A stretch of DNA of 64,000 bases. Origin: Thereva unica. Taxonomy: Eukaryota > Arthropoda > Insecta > Diptera > Therevidae. Position numbers and translations under genes: made by a program. Position 1 is the stretch's first letter; every line of letters starts with the position of its first letter. Below are positions 31,566 to 43,610 of the stretch, in pieces. The DNA lies in NCBI GenBank assembly GCA_949987705.1, contig OX465281.1, positions 155,052,380-155,116,379 on the forward strand, given 5' to 3'. A model generated the notes under the pieces. It was not told where the DNA came from. It searched no databases and was given only the letters and a program-made list of their open reading frames with translations.

Positions 31566-31717
31566 TGTGGTCAATAAAAAAAAGTGACGTGCAAAAATAT
31601 TAATTAATTGAAAAGCAAATGTTGCTTGTTCAAATCTCATTTATTGACTAACTTAAATACATATATCTACTTACAAGTGTTTTGCCTTACGGACCTGGCC
31701 AGCTTAAATCTACTACA
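31566..31717 (-). repeat. 3' LTR of the nested minus-strand Gypsy
   Basis: 152 bp, matching 36320-36471 except for one A/T difference near the U5 end. Very short for an LTR. Confidence 0.92.
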
Positions 31718-31883
31718 GATCGGCCAGCCTGACTGATAATCGTCCCGATTATACACAACTGTTTACAATGTATATTTTTACAGCATATTTACATTTGATA
31801 CTAACACATATATAGATACCATATATTCGATAAGGTTTATTTGCCCAAACATCCAACAACACAAAATAACTCAAAACAAGTAA

Positions 31884-34800
31884 CTAATTAAAAATATATG
31901 GTTTCATATTGGCCGGACTACAGATTCCTTTATAGGGTAACCTGGTTAACTGATGACCTTCAACATCTTTTATAACATATCTATCATTTTTTAAAACTTT
32001 AACTATTTCATATGGTCCACGATATTTCGGAAGCAATTTTTTATTAACGCCCGGAGTTGTTTCATCGTTTTTTATCAAAACCAAATCACCTTTTCCGTAT
32101 TTTCTAGGTGCCTTGTGCCTTTGATCAAAATAGATTTTATTATATTGTTGTGACTTTTGTATTGTATCAGCTGCTTTCTCCCTAATCTCGTCTAAATTTT
32201 CCTGACTATTTTCATTCAAATATTCTTCTAATGCATCACAGAACTCCCCCCTTTGTCTAACACCAAACAGAAGCTGGCTGGGTGTGTATCCAGTACTGCG
32301 ATTGACAGTATTATTTATTGCGAATTCTACCTTGGTTAGCTTTTGATACCAATTTCCGGTAGAAGTGCCGTCAGCTTCCTTAGCTAACATTGGAGTTAGA
32401 AGTCTATTGACTCTTTCCACTTGACCGTTGGCCTGTGGGGAATGAGTGGCTACTTTAACATGAACAACATTATTGTTCACGCAAAATTCCGAGAACTCAG
32501 TCGAAGTAAAACAAGTACCACGATCAGAAATAAGTTTTGAAGGTCTACTATATGAACTATAATACATGTTAAGACAACTAATTACCTCTTTTGTTTGGGT
32601 ACTTTTTACAGGATATAACTTCGTGAATTTAGTAAAAGCATCTATTACAACCAAAATGTATTTAAATCTATTTCTGGTCGAGGGTAGGGGGCCGAAATGA
32701 TCAATATGAACTACTTCAAAAGGCGAATTCCCTTTAGGGATGTTGTGTAAAACACCCTCCACTTTACCAGAATTCGACGAGAAGTAAGCGCACTTTAAAC
32801 ATCCATCAACAAATTGCTTAATTTTGTCCTTCATTCCGGGAAACCAATACGTTTTCCTGAGGTATTCATATAGTTTGTCCACTCCCAGATGACATAATGA
32901 GTCGTGATGCACTTGAATTAAACGACCCTCCATCCCTTTCGGTACATAAAACATTATTCCTTTATTGCATTTCTTGTACAATAAGCCATTAACCAGAGTG
33001 AAATTATTATTTCTGCCACTTTCAACTTCATGCATGATTTCTTTGATTCCCAGATCTCGAGTTTGAGCTACCGCGAGAGCGTAATCAAATGGCTCATCTT
33101 CAATATTTAAGATTTCGGTACTACGACTTAATGCGTCTACATGGCACATTCTGTTTGAAGCTCGGTGTTCAATTTTATAGTCGTACTCTTGGAGCTCTAG
33201 CGCCCAACGAGAAATTCTAGGATTCAATTGTTGTTTATTCAGGGTTAGTGTCAAAGCTTGACAATCGGTTACTATTTTGAAAGATATACCAAGTAGGTAA
33301 GTTCGAAACCTGCGTAAAGCATAAATAATAGACAAGGTTTCAAGCTCGTAACTATGATACCTTGTTTCGGCTTCAGTAGTTCTTTTCGAGAAATAAAAGA
33401 CGGGATGAAGCTTCCCATCGGACTGGCGTTGGAAAAGAATAGAACCAAACCCCAACCTACTCGCGTCACAATGTAATTCAGTTTCATTTTTCGGACTATA
33501 TATAGCAAGAATAGGTGCCTCTAAAAGCATAGATTTTATCATATCAAAGGATTTATGCTCCTCTTCGCCAAATTTATATGTTGCGTCCTTCCTCAAAAGA
33601 TCATACATAGGTTTGGCAACTAAAGCGAAATTCTTTATAAACTTCCGGAAATAAGAAGCTAAACCCAGGAAACTGTGAACACTTTTAACGCACTTCGGAA
33701 TTGGAAAATTTCTTATGGCACAAAGATTCTCTTCGTTGGGGCGTATCCCTTCTCTATTTACAATATAACCTAAATAATTTATTTCTTCATAAAGAAATCT
33801 ACATTTATCGAACCTCAGTTCTAATGAGTTCTTCCGAACAATTTCTATTACTTTTTCTAAAATCTCTAGATGTTCGTCGATTGTTTTGGTCGCCACGAGA
33901 ACATCGTCCATATACACAAAAAGTTTATCTTCATTTATAAGATCCCTAAAGAGGTGGTAGATAAAACGCTGAAAAACCGAAGGAGCATTTTTAAGACCAA
34001 AAGGCATTCGGATATATTCGTACTGACCTAAAGGTGTTACAAAAGAGGTGTACTTAACAGAGTCTGCAGCCATCTTCACATGGTGAAAACCATTTTTCAA
34101 ATCAAGAGCAGAAAAATAATTCTTCATTCTCAACCTATCTAAAAGATCCTCAATTAGTGGCAATGGGAAATTATCCCGAACAGTATGCTTGTTGAGAGTT
34201 CTATAATCTACACACAATCGCAGCTCATCTCGATTTTTCTTTGCCACTAAAACAATAGGAGACGCATATGGCGAATTACTTTCACGAATAATATTTTTTT
34301 TCAGTAGGTCATCAATTAATAATTTAAGTTTTTCTTTATGAACGAAAGGAATACGACGGGGTGTACAGAAAAAAGGTTCGATCTTTGATAAATTTATCGA
34401 CATCTCAATGTTACTACTCTTATTTTGTGTAGTTTCACATTTAGAAAAAACAGCTGATATAATGTCACTAACTTTACGTTTAATGTGATATGACAACCTC
34501 TCATTCACGTTAAAAATTGGCGTATCAATTAATTCAGTTGTATCCATATTGAGAATCTGTTGTTCAAAAGTTAATAAATTTTCGTTTTCTAAATTTATTG
34601 CGTTAGAGGTCTGGACATATAAAGCTTTTTTACTGTAAACCGTTTCAGGGTTTCTGACACTTAGCTCTAAATTATTTTTACTAATAAAATCGCGCCCTAA
34701 AACTACTGGACATCTCATCGTGAAATCTTTTACTATATATAAATCTATTTGAACAAAATTATCATTAAAACTAACCTTTGGATAACACAAACCAATTAAC

Positions 34801-36110
34801 CCGACAGGACTGTCGTTGATTCCGAAAAATTGTTCATTAGTGGATGTCCTCACTAGGTGTGGTGGTACAAAACGTTCTTGAATAAAGCTGATACTGCTGC
34901 CAGAATCCACCAAGCTTTTTACATGTAGTGTAAGTTTATCACCTTCTGCAGTCATTTCAAACATAAACTCTACAAAAAATTTAAAATCATTAGTAGGAGA
35001 CATATTATTATTAAATTGTTTCTTCTGGTCTTCATTTTGTCCTACTGTCATTACAGTCTTCGGCTGCTGGCATTCATTAAACCGGTGTCCTAATTTTCCA
35101 CATCGAAAACATGCACTTTTAACTTTCTTGGGTTTTGAACAGGCAGCACTTGTATGACCCCACTCGTTGCAATTGAAGCACTTCACATTAAGGTTTCGGT
35201 GTTGATCACTAGGTCCGGACACATTGGATTTAAAATTTGGTCCAAGAGGTACCTGCGTATGCGACTTCATTAAATAATATTTTTTGAATGCTTCGTTTAG
35301 CTCCGATATGTTGTTAGCTCCATACAACAGCATTTTATTCGCAACGGTGTCTGGAATTCCATTAATAATATATTGGACGACATCACACTCGTCGATATCC
35401 GCTAAAGACGCAATTTCCAACATTTTGAAGACATATTGTCGCCACGTTTCATCCTTTTCTTTCTTCCTCTTTCTTAGCTCACTATGAATTTCGGCACTGG
35501 ACACTTTCATATCAAACTCCTTGAGCAGCGCATCCTTCAAAGCGTTCCAACAGTTTGCAGAAGTTGTCCTTATGAAAAGCTTTGCCGTGCCAGTCATGAG
35601 CCTTTTCCCATAAATAAATGTGGTTTTTGGATCCCATCGAAGAAGTTCCGCTGAGTCTTCAAATTGAGTTAACCACCTGTGTATAGAGTAACTATCGTCC
35701 CCACTAAAAGTGTGAAATGAATCTTCAATGTCCTTGAAATTGAATTGATGGTGGCGAGGCTCTGCTTCAACTTCCGATAATTCCGCAATTTGCCTTCTTA
35801 AGTTTGCTATCTCTTTCTTCTTGAAAAGAAGCCGTCTCAAATTTTCTAACTCCCTGTCGTCGTTCTCAAGTTGACTTTGGACGTCAGGGCCATCCGGGTG
35901 GTCATCCGTGTCCCCATGTTGCTCCTCCGCCAAGATTTCGTTGAAAGCATCCATAAGATCCATTTCGGACATCCTGCTGACCGCTTCGTGAAGCCTTAGT
36001 TTCAACGTTGATTTCAGCCCTGTGGTCTCCAAATCTAACTGGGCTAACTTAACTTTTAACTCGTTCACCGTCGCCTTTTCAATAAAATCTGCAGCTCGTA
36101 CAGCCGCCAT
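31884..36110 (-). CDS. Gag-Pol polyprotein of the nested Gypsy (single ORF)
   Basis: 1408 residues with no frameshift between gag and pol. The N-terminus (residues about 10-45) resembles a SAP DNA-binding motif (NELKVKLAQLDLETTGLKS). A capsid-like region follows at about 130-290, then two CCHC knuckles, CFNCNEWGHTSAAC and CFRCGKLGHRFNEC, near 305-345. The protease has LVDSGSSISF near 400. RT has LRLCVDYRTLN, RMPFGLKNAPSVFQRF and VYMDDVLVA near 730. RNase H has ELHCDASRLGFGS. The integrase zinc domain is near 1060-1115, and its core has HIDHFGPLPS, LISDRGTCFTS and ANGQVERVNR. All catalytic residues are present. A Gag start with a SAP-like motif is unusual for Gypsy elements. Confidence 0.94.
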   Translation of the reverse strand: MAAVRAADFIEKATVNELKVKLAQLDLETTGLKSTLKLRLHEAVSRMSEMDLMDAFNEILAEEQHGDTDDHPDGPDVQSQLENDDRELENLRRLLFKKKEIANLRRQIAELSEVEAEPRHHQFNFKDIEDSFHTFSGDDSYSIHRWLTQFEDSAELLRWDPKTTFIYGKRLMTGTAKLFIRTTSANCWNALKDALLKEFDMKVSSAEIHSELRKRKKEKDETWRQYVFKMLEIASLADIDECDVVQYIINGIPDTVANKMLLYGANNISELNEAFKKYYLMKSHTQVPLGPNFKSNVSGPSDQHRNLNVKCFNCNEWGHTSAACSKPKKVKSACFRCGKLGHRFNECQQPKTVMTVGQNEDQKKQFNNNMSPTNDFKFFVEFMFEMTAEGDKLTLHVKSLVDSGSSISFIQERFVPPHLVRTSTNEQFFGINDSPVGLIGLCYPKVSFNDNFVQIDLYIVKDFTMRCPVVLGRDFISKNNLELSVRNPETVYSKKALYVQTSNAINLENENLLTFEQQILNMDTTELIDTPIFNVNERLSYHIKRKVSDIISAVFSKCETTQNKSSNIEMSINLSKIEPFFCTPRRIPFVHKEKLKLLIDDLLKKNIIRESNSPYASPIVLVAKKNRDELRLCVDYRTLNKHTVRDNFPLPLIEDLLDRLRMKNYFSALDLKNGFHHVKMAADSVKYTSFVTPLGQYEYIRMPFGLKNAPSVFQRFIYHLFRDLINEDKLFVYMDDVLVATKTIDEHLEILEKVIEIVRKNSLELRFDKCRFLYEEINYLGYIVNREGIRPNEENLCAIRNFPIPKCVKSVHSFLGLASYFRKFIKNFALVAKPMYDLLRKDATYKFGEEEHKSFDMIKSMLLEAPILAIYSPKNETELHCDASRLGFGSILFQRQSDGKLHPVFYFSKRTTEAETRYHSYELETLSIIYALRRFRTYLLGISFKIVTDCQALTLTLNKQQLNPRISRWALELQEYDYKIEHRASNRMCHVDALSRSTEILNIEDEPFDYALAVAQTRDLGIKEIMHEVESGRNNNFTLVNGLLYKKCNKGIMFYVPKGMEGRLIQVHHDSLCHLGVDKLYEYLRKTYWFPGMKDKIKQFVDGCLKCAYFSSNSGKVEGVLHNIPKGNSPFEVVHIDHFGPLPSTRNRFKYILVVIDAFTKFTKLYPVKSTQTKEVISCLNMYYSSYSRPSKLISDRGTCFTSTEFSEFCVNNNVVHVKVATHSPQANGQVERVNRLLTPMLAKEADGTSTGNWYQKLTKVEFAINNTVNRSTGYTPSQLLFGVRQRGEFCDALEEYLNENSQENLDEIREKAADTIQKSQQYNKIYFDQRHKAPRKYGKGDLVLIKNDETTPGVNKKLLPKYRGPYEIVKVLKNDRYVIKDVEGHQLTRLPYKGICSPANMKPYIFN

Positions 36111-36319
36111 TTTCTATTAAATTTTACAAAATTTGCTACGACCGATGGACAAACGAAATAGAAAAACTTTTCCGCACGTGTTAACCGATTAACAACTTCC
36201 AACTTCCCGAGCCTTAATCGAGAAACCTATTTCTCGATGAACAATTTATTTTTTCGTTTTTTTTTTTTTAAATCTGCCCGGATACGGTATTAAAATATTC
36301 GATTATCCCACTTCTGATC

Positions 36320-36471
36320 TGTGGTCAATTAAAAAAAGTGACGTGCAAAAATATTAATTAATTGAAAAGCAAATGTTGCTTGTTCAAATCTCATTTATTG
36401 ACTAACTTAAATACATATATCTACTTACAAGTGTTTTGCCTTACGGACCTGGCCAGCTTAAATCTACTACA
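36320..36471 (-). repeat. 5' LTR of the nested minus-strand Gypsy
   Basis: 152 bp. Next to it on the minus strand is ATCAGAAGTGGGATAATCG, the presumed primer binding region. The tRNA was not assigned. Confidence 0.92.
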
Positions 36472-36887
36472 ATTTGAAGAAAGAAGAAAGAAAATAAAAT
36501 TTTTTAGAAGAAATTTTGAAGAAAGAAGATAGAAGAAACCTCAAGAATCCAATTCAAGACAGAAAATTTCAAAAAATTTTTGAAAAGGGAAGTCAATTTT
36601 AATTAAATTAAATATTTTTCCTTTAAATTTAATCTTAATTAAATTAATTATTTTTCTTTTAATTTTTCTAAAATATTGTACAAAATAGTACTTCAAACAT
36701 AAATCTTACAACAGTAACAATTTTTTTAATAGTGAAAATACAATTTTTATATTATTTTCGATTTTAAATGAATATTTTTCATTTTTATTAATCGAAAAAC
36801 TTTATTTTAAATTTTATTTTAACGTCTCTCAACGCGAACGTACACGAATTTCTTTTTCGTAAAAATATCGAAGTTTAAAGTTAAAAC

Positions 36888-37660
36888 TTGAATTTCTTGT
36901 TACGCGGAAGTGAATTCGTTGTGAACAATATGAGTGTACAGGCTAATGGAATTAATAGTGATGAGATTATTAATGAAAATAGTGGACATATCAATGCTTC
37001 TGCAGTTAAACTACCAACCTTCTGGTCTCCTTGTCCAGAAACATTTTTTGTCATTGCAGAAAGCCAGTTTTCTTCCAAGCACATTAGGCAAGATGAAACA
37101 AAATATGAACATATTATACAATCTTTACCTTTGGATGTTATTATGAATATGTTAGATGTTATCCAAAATCCACCTCAAGAAAATAAATATGAAACATTGA
37201 AGAGAACCCTCATTCAACGATTCACGGAATCAGAAGAAAAGAAACTGGAACATCTTCTTTGTAATACCGAAATGGGAGATAAAAGACCATCTGAATTTTA
37301 TTTCAAAAATTATTTCTTGCTGGAACTTCTTCTAACATAGGAAAAGATTTGATTAAGAAACTTTGGATGCGAAAACTACCATCTAATATCAGCATTGCAT
37401 TGATGTCTTTTGGAAATCAAAACATCCAAGATCTTCAAATTCTCGCTGACAAAATTTTCGACGTTTCCAAGATTCAATATATTTCTTCAATCAATAACAA
37501 CCCATCAAACCCTTTTTCAAATCAAGAATGTATTAATTATATGGAAAAGATAAATTTTTTAGAAAATAAAATTGAAAATTTGTCAAATTTACTGAGAAAA
37601 CTCACAATTAATAAAAATGATAATTTCAAGACAAAACTTTAATGATAATATTAATAAACC
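36888..37660 (+). pseudogene. Host Gypsy gag, frameshifted
   Basis: The ORF 36888-37340 starts the Gag capsid (from about 36930: VKLPTFWSPCPETFFVIAES, then FTESEEKKLEHLL and MGDKRPSEFY). Just before its stop the frame shifts, and 37349-37642 continues the capsid (LIKKLWMRKLPSNISIAL ... LADKIFDVS). A one-base indel around 37300-37345 explains the break. After it comes a degraded C...H...C knuckle (CWFHSKFGNKAKRC, near 37662-37705). Insect Gypsy elements of this type typically carry this variant zinc knuckle. Confidence 0.8.
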
Positions 37661-37702
37661 TTTTTGCTGGTTTCATTCCAAATTCGGAAATAAAGCAAAG
37701 AG

Positions 37703-38474
37703 ATGTGTAAAACCATGCAGTTTCAACAATTCAAAAAACTAAATAACCCTTCAGCGTTTGCAATAAATAATATACCCCAAAAATCAAGAAGACTTTTTAT
37801 TTTTGATAAAGAAAATAAATTTAAATTTTTAGTTGATACAGGAGCAGAATTATCCGTCATCCCAAATACATACTATGGAAAATATAAAAAGGACCCAGAT
37901 TTAATTCTAACTGCAGCTAATGGATCGTCTATCCATACATATGGAACAAAACTTTTAAAAATAGATTTTGGTTTAAGACGAGACTTCACTTTTCCATTTA
38001 TCATTGCAAACGTCAACAAACCTATTATCGGCGCAGATTTCCTAGTTCAATTTAATTTACTAGTTGATATGAAAAATAGAAAAATGATAGATGGTACTAC
38101 AGATTTTAGTGTTAACGGAATCATGATCAAGACAAACTCTCCTTCACCCAGACATTTTTCTGTGGACAGTGATTATGGTAATATTTTGTCTAGATTCCCT
38201 TCACTTACTCAACCTCCGCGATATGATTTACCTGTGAGACATAACATAGTACATTCCATCGTTACAAAACGAAAACTACCTTTTTCAAGAGCCAGACGAT
38301 TAGACACAAATAAATTTAAAATAGCCAAATTAGAATTTGACGTATGAAGCTCTTCGTCATCTGTCTCATCAGCATTACACATGGTTCCGAAAAAGAATTC
38401 TTCAGACTGGCGACCATGCGGAGACTATCGAAGATTAAATTCAATTACAATTCCAGATAGGTATCCAATTCCCC
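37703..38474 (+). pseudogene. Host Gypsy protease and start of RT, damaged
   Basis: 37703-38347 has the protease motif FLVDTGAELSVIP and PIIGADFLVQF. The RT should follow, but a short segment around 38340-38370 is deleted and out of frame. After it the next frame reads [20 protein letters not shown] up to DRYPIP, where the 12-bp target site of the RpS21/LINE insertion lies (38463-38474). The RT continues at 46482. Confidence 0.8.
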
Positions 38475-38830
38475 TATTCTTTTTTGTGACTTTTCTGCAA
38501 AGTAGTCGCCGCTTGTTGTTTTCATTCCAAAAAATATAAGAAAAATGGAGAACGACGCTGGAGAATTCGTTGATTTATACTGCCCAAGGAAATGCTCTGC
38601 TAGCAACAGAATTATCCATGCCAAGGATCATGCTTCCGTACAATTGAATATTTGCGATGTCGATCCAGAAACTGGCAAAATGAAGGATACATCGAAAGTG
38701 TATGCCATTTGTGGAGCCATCAGACGTATGGGGGAGTCGGACGATTGCATTGTTCGTCTTGCCAAAAGGGATGGTCTGCTTTCAAAGAATTTCTAAAAGC
38801 TGTTTTAAGGGGAAATCAATAAAATATTTC

Positions 38831-38859
<29 letters not shown>
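38475..38859 (+). pseudogene. RpS21: Processed retrocopy of RpS21 mRNA with poly(A) tail
   Basis: It starts with a pyrimidine-rich TATTCTTTTTTGTGACTTTT, like the 5' TOP start of ribosomal-protein mRNAs, has a 70-nt leader, an uninterrupted ORF, an AATAAA signal at 38818-38823 and a 29-base A-run at 38831-38859. No intron or promoter is visible. It is classed as a retrocopy even though its ORF is intact. Confidence 0.85.
38545..38796 (+). CDS. RpS21: 40S ribosomal protein S21 (intact ORF in a retrocopy)
   Basis: 83 residues, the normal length of insect eS21, from [20 protein letters not shown] to GLLSKNF. The conserved core [16 protein letters not shown] and [18 protein letters not shown] is undamaged, so the copy is young or recently inserted. 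S21 is a small-subunit protein on the solvent side of the 40S head/platform region, needed for late 18S rRNA maturation. Whether this copy is transcribed is unknown: it lies inside a Gypsy element, and the LINE follows directly after its poly(A). Confidence 0.9.
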   Translation: MENDAGEFVDLYCPRKCSASNRIIHAKDHASVQLNICDVDPETGKMKDTSKVYAICGAIRRMGESDDCIVRLAKRDGLLSKNF

Positions 38860-38861
<2 letters not shown>

Positions 38862-39258
38862 TGGGCAAAACCGAACCGTCACCTCCCCGTGGTGCCCACT
38901 GGATAGCCAACTAACGACGGTAGTAGCGAGCGTGGGACGCTATATTCCCGCATACCGGCGACGGGCTGGCAACCCGTCCTGGCATTACCATATTGCCACG
39001 AGACCTACAACTGAGCCTCGGATAGGATTGACTACACAACGAAGACCCGGATATCGTATTAAGGACCATGATTTACGATTTTTTTCTTGGAGTGTAAGGA
39101 CAACTGTATCAACCTGGAAGATTAAAGGTTCTACTAAACGAATTAGATAAATATAAAAGTGATCTAACAGCAATACAAGAGGTGAGATGGATTGGAAAGG
39201 GGATCCTAGAGAAAAAACGCACAATATATTCTATAGCTGTAACGAAAAAAAAAATATG
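38860..39258 (+). pseudogene. RTE LINE, 5' leader and start of the endonuclease (broken)
   Basis: A GC-richer leader (GGTGGGCAAAACCGAACC ... CACCTCCCCGTGGTGCCCAC) is followed by the endonuclease N-terminus in one frame: GRLKVLLNELDKYKSDLTAI then QEVRW (the Glu motif) near 39116-39190. Stops and a frame change before and after show that this part is inactivated. It is cut near 39258 by the Helentron-like insertion and resumes at about 43743. Confidence 0.75.
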
Positions 39259-39505
39259 AGTGTGCTTATGACCACACGACTGAAGTGAAACTTCTTTCGC
39301 TCCATCTGCCTGTGTATATATATATATATATGGGTGTGTGTGCAATATATACATACATGTATGTAGATATACATATATTAATTTCCTACAAATATTATAA
39401 TTTATTTCATGTTTTCATTGGTAAATAAATATTTTTGCAAAGATCTTTTTTTTATTCATTATTATTCATTATTTTCATTATTGGACACATCAGTAATTAC
39501 TGTGG

Positions 39506-39930
39506 TTAATGGAAAACCGAGACAATAGGCTTATGGTACGAGAAATAAGACACATATATTTTCGAATTAAAATTAGACAGATATCTAGAAAAAACTGCAT
39601 CGATTGTTGTTCCATGTCTTGTAGTTGGCTCATTACGGTTATTATTCATTTGCAGTTCTAATTTATCTGGTAGAAAGTTTACCAAGAGTTGTCCATCTTC
39701 GGACGCGAAATTAATATTGAAATCTCCTGCTAAAATTAGTGGCAACGTATGATAGTTTTCTCCTAATTCTTCAGAACCTACTCGAGCGTAAATCATAAGT
39801 CTTTTGTATATAAACTTTATGATATTTTTAACTGCGTTATTGGGCGAAATGTAAACAACTGCCATTATGGTGTTTGTTCCATCGTCCAAAACACAGTGAG
39901 CAGCACATATATCACCAATTGATGATTGAC
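39506..39930 (-). pseudogene. EEP endonuclease fragment, Helentron-like
   Basis: About 140 minus-strand codons of real protein-like sequence, before which (upstream) lies only microsatellite. Motifs: VLDDGTNTIMAVVYISPN, LILAGDFNINFAS (Asp/Asn), TTIDAVFSRYL, and SYFSYHKPIVSVF (SYH in place of the usual SDH). This set resembles the endonuclease domain attached to PIF1-type helicases of Helentrons. The first half of the domain, with the catalytic Glu, is missing. The reading frame continues into the repeat only because the repeat has no stops. Confidence 0.6.
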
Positions 39931-39931
39931 C

Positions 39932-40622
39932 AATACATAAAATACATAAAATACATAAAATACATAAAATACATAAAATACATAAAATACATAAAATACA
40001 TAAAATACATAAAATACATAAAATACATAAAATACATAAAATACATAAAATACATAAAATACATAAAATACATAAAATACATAAAATACATAAAATACAT
40101 AAAATACATAAAATACATAAAATACATAAAATACATAAAATACATAAAATACATAAAATACATAAAATACATAAAATACATAAAATACATAAAATACATA
40201 AAATACATAAAATACATAAAATACATAAAATACATAAAATACATAAAATACATAAAATACATAAAATACATAAAATACATAAAATACATAAAATACATAA
40301 AATACATAAAATACATAAAATACATAAAATACATAAAATACATAAAATACATAAAATACATAAAATACATAAAATACATAAAATACATAAAATACATAAA
40401 ATACATAAAATACATAAAATACATAAAATACATAAAATACATAAAATACATAAAATACATAAAATACATAAAATACATAAAATACATAAAATACATAAAA
40501 TACATAAAATACATAAAATACATAAAATACATAAAATACATAAAATACATAAAATACATAAAATACATAAAATACATAAAATACATAAAATACATAAAAT
40601 ACATAAAATACATAAAATACAT
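39932..40622 (+). repeat. 9-bp microsatellite, unit AAAATACAT, about 77 copies
   Basis: A phase-perfect 9-bp period over about 691 bp. The right end changes through ATAGTACATAGTAC into the 7-bp array. Confidence 0.97.
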
Positions 40623-40637
40623 AGTACATAGTACATA

Positions 40638-43206
40638 ATACATAATACATAATACATAATACATAATACATAATACATAATACATAATACATAATACATA
40701 ATACATAATACATAATACATAATACATAATACATAATACATAATACATAATACATAATACATAATACATAATACATAATACATAATACATAATACATAAT
40801 ACATAATACATAATACATAATACATAATACATAATACATAATACATAATACATAATACATAATACATAATACATAATACATAATACATAATACATAATAC
40901 ATAATACATAATACATAATACATAATACATAATACATAATACATAATACATAATACATAATACATAATACATAATACATAATACATAATACATAATACAT
41001 AATACATAATACATAATACATAATACATAATACATAATACATAATACATAATACATAATACATAATACATAATACATAATACATAATACATAATACATAA
41101 TACATAATACATAATACATAATACATAATACATAATACATAATACATAATACATAATACATAATACATAATACATAATACATAATACATAATACATAATA
41201 CATAATACATAATACATAATACATAATACATAATACATAATACATAATACATAATACATAATACATAATACATAATACATAATACATAATACATAATACA
41301 TAATACATAATACATAATACATAATACATAATACATAATACATAATACATAATACATAATACATAATACATAATACATAATACATAATACATAATACATA
41401 ATACATAATACATAATACATAATACATAATACATAATACATAATACATAATACATAATACATAATACATAATACATAATACATAATACATAATACATAAT
41501 ACATAATACATAATACATAATACATAATACATAATACATAATACATAATACATAATACATAATACATAATACATAATACATAATACATAATACATAATAC
41601 ATAATACATAATACATAATACATAATACATAATACATAATACATAATACATAATACATAATACATAATACATAATACATAATACATAATACATAATACAT
41701 AATACATAATACATAATACATAATACATAATACATAATACATAATACATAATACATAATACATAATACATAATACATAATACATAATACATAATACATAA
41801 TACATAATACATAATACATAATACATAATACATAATACATAATACATAATACATAATACATAATACATAATACATAATACATAATACATAATACATAATA
41901 CATAATACATAATACATAATACATAATACATAATACATAATACATAATACATAATACATAATACATAATACATAATACATAATACATAATACATAATACA
42001 TAATACATAATACATAATACATAATACATAATACATAATACATAATACATAATACATAATACATAATACATAATACATAATACATAATACATAATACATA
42101 ATACATAATACATAATACATAATACATAATACATAATACATAATACATAATACATAATACATAATACATAATACATAATACATAATACATAATACATAAT
42201 ACATAATACATAATACATAATACATAATACATAATACATAATACATAATACATAATACATAATACATAATACATAATACATAATACATAATACATAATAC
42301 ATAATACATAATACATAATACATAATACATAATACATAATACATAATACATAATACATAATACATAATACATAATACATAATACATAATACATAATACAT
42401 AATACATAATACATAATACATAATACATAATACATAATACATAATACATAATACATAATACATAATACATAATACATAATACATAATACATAATACATAA
42501 TACATAATACATAATACATAATACATAATACATAATACATAATACATAATACATAATACATAATACATAATACATAATACATAATACATAATACATAATA
42601 CATAATACATAATACATAATACATAATACATAATACATAATACATAATACATAATACATAATACATAATACATAATACATAATACATAATACATAATACA
42701 TAATACATAATACATAATACATAATACATAATACATAATACATAATACATAATACATAATACATAATACATAATACATAATACATAATACATAATACATA
42801 ATACATAATACATAATACATAATACATAATACATAATACATAATACATAATACATAATACATAATACATAATACATAATACATAATACATAATACATAAT
42901 ACATAATACATAATACATAATACATAATACATAATACATAATACATAATACATAATACATAATACATAATACATAATACATAATACATAATACATAATAC
43001 ATAATACATAATACATAATACATAATACATAATACATAATACATAATACATAATACATAATACATAATACATAATACATAATACATAATACATAATACAT
43101 AATACATAATACATAATACATAATACATAATACATAATACATAATACATAATACATAATACATAATACATAATACATAATACATAATACATAATACATAA
43201 TACATA
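40638..43206 (+). repeat. 7-bp microsatellite, unit AATACAT, about 367 copies
   Basis: The 7-bp period keeps phase over about 2.57 kb. I compared line starts every 420 bp and found no shift or variant. It lacks two of the bases of the neighbouring 9-bp unit, so the two arrays are related. Confidence 0.97.
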
Positions 43207-43610
43207 ACACATAATACATAATATGTACATAATACATAATACGTAATACATAGTACATAATACATAATACATAATACATAATACATAACACATAATACAT
43301 AATATGTACATAATACATAATACGTTATACATAGTACATAGTACATAGTACATAGTACATAGTACATAGTTCATAGTACATAGTACATAGTACATAGTAC
43401 ATAGTGCATAGTACATAATACATAATACACAATACATAATACATAATACATAATACATAATACATAATACATAATACGTAGTACATAATACATAATACAT
43501 AGTAAATAATACATAATACATAATACACAATACATAATACATAAAAATACATAATACATAATACATAATACACAATACATAATACATAAAAATACATAAT
43601 ACATAATTCG
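43207..43610 (+). repeat. Degenerate variant end of the microsatellite
   Basis: The same motif with many variants (AGTACAT, AACACAT, ATACACA, ATATGTAC), including one duplicated block containing ATATGTACATAATACATAAT. It is an older, more mutated edge of the array. Confidence 0.93.

Larger units (their letters stand above)
31566..36471 (-). mobile_element. Intact Ty3/Gypsy LTR retrotransposon on the minus strand, nested in the leader of the host Gypsy
   Basis: Two 152-bp LTRs (36320-36471 as 5' LTR and 31566-31717 as 3' LTR on the minus strand), with one difference noticed, are flanked by the ATTT duplication (31562-31565 and 36472-36475). One long gag-pol ORF lies between. On the minus strand the LTR begins TGTAGTAGATTTAAG. 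No good polypurine tract is visible directly before the 3' LTR, which is unusual. This copy looks young and potentially active. Confidence 0.93.

Noticed and set aside
38545..38796. RpS21 as the native single-copy host gene
   Set aside because: It lacks introns, has a genomic poly(A) run, lies inside a Gypsy RT gene and is enclosed by a retrotransposition target duplication.
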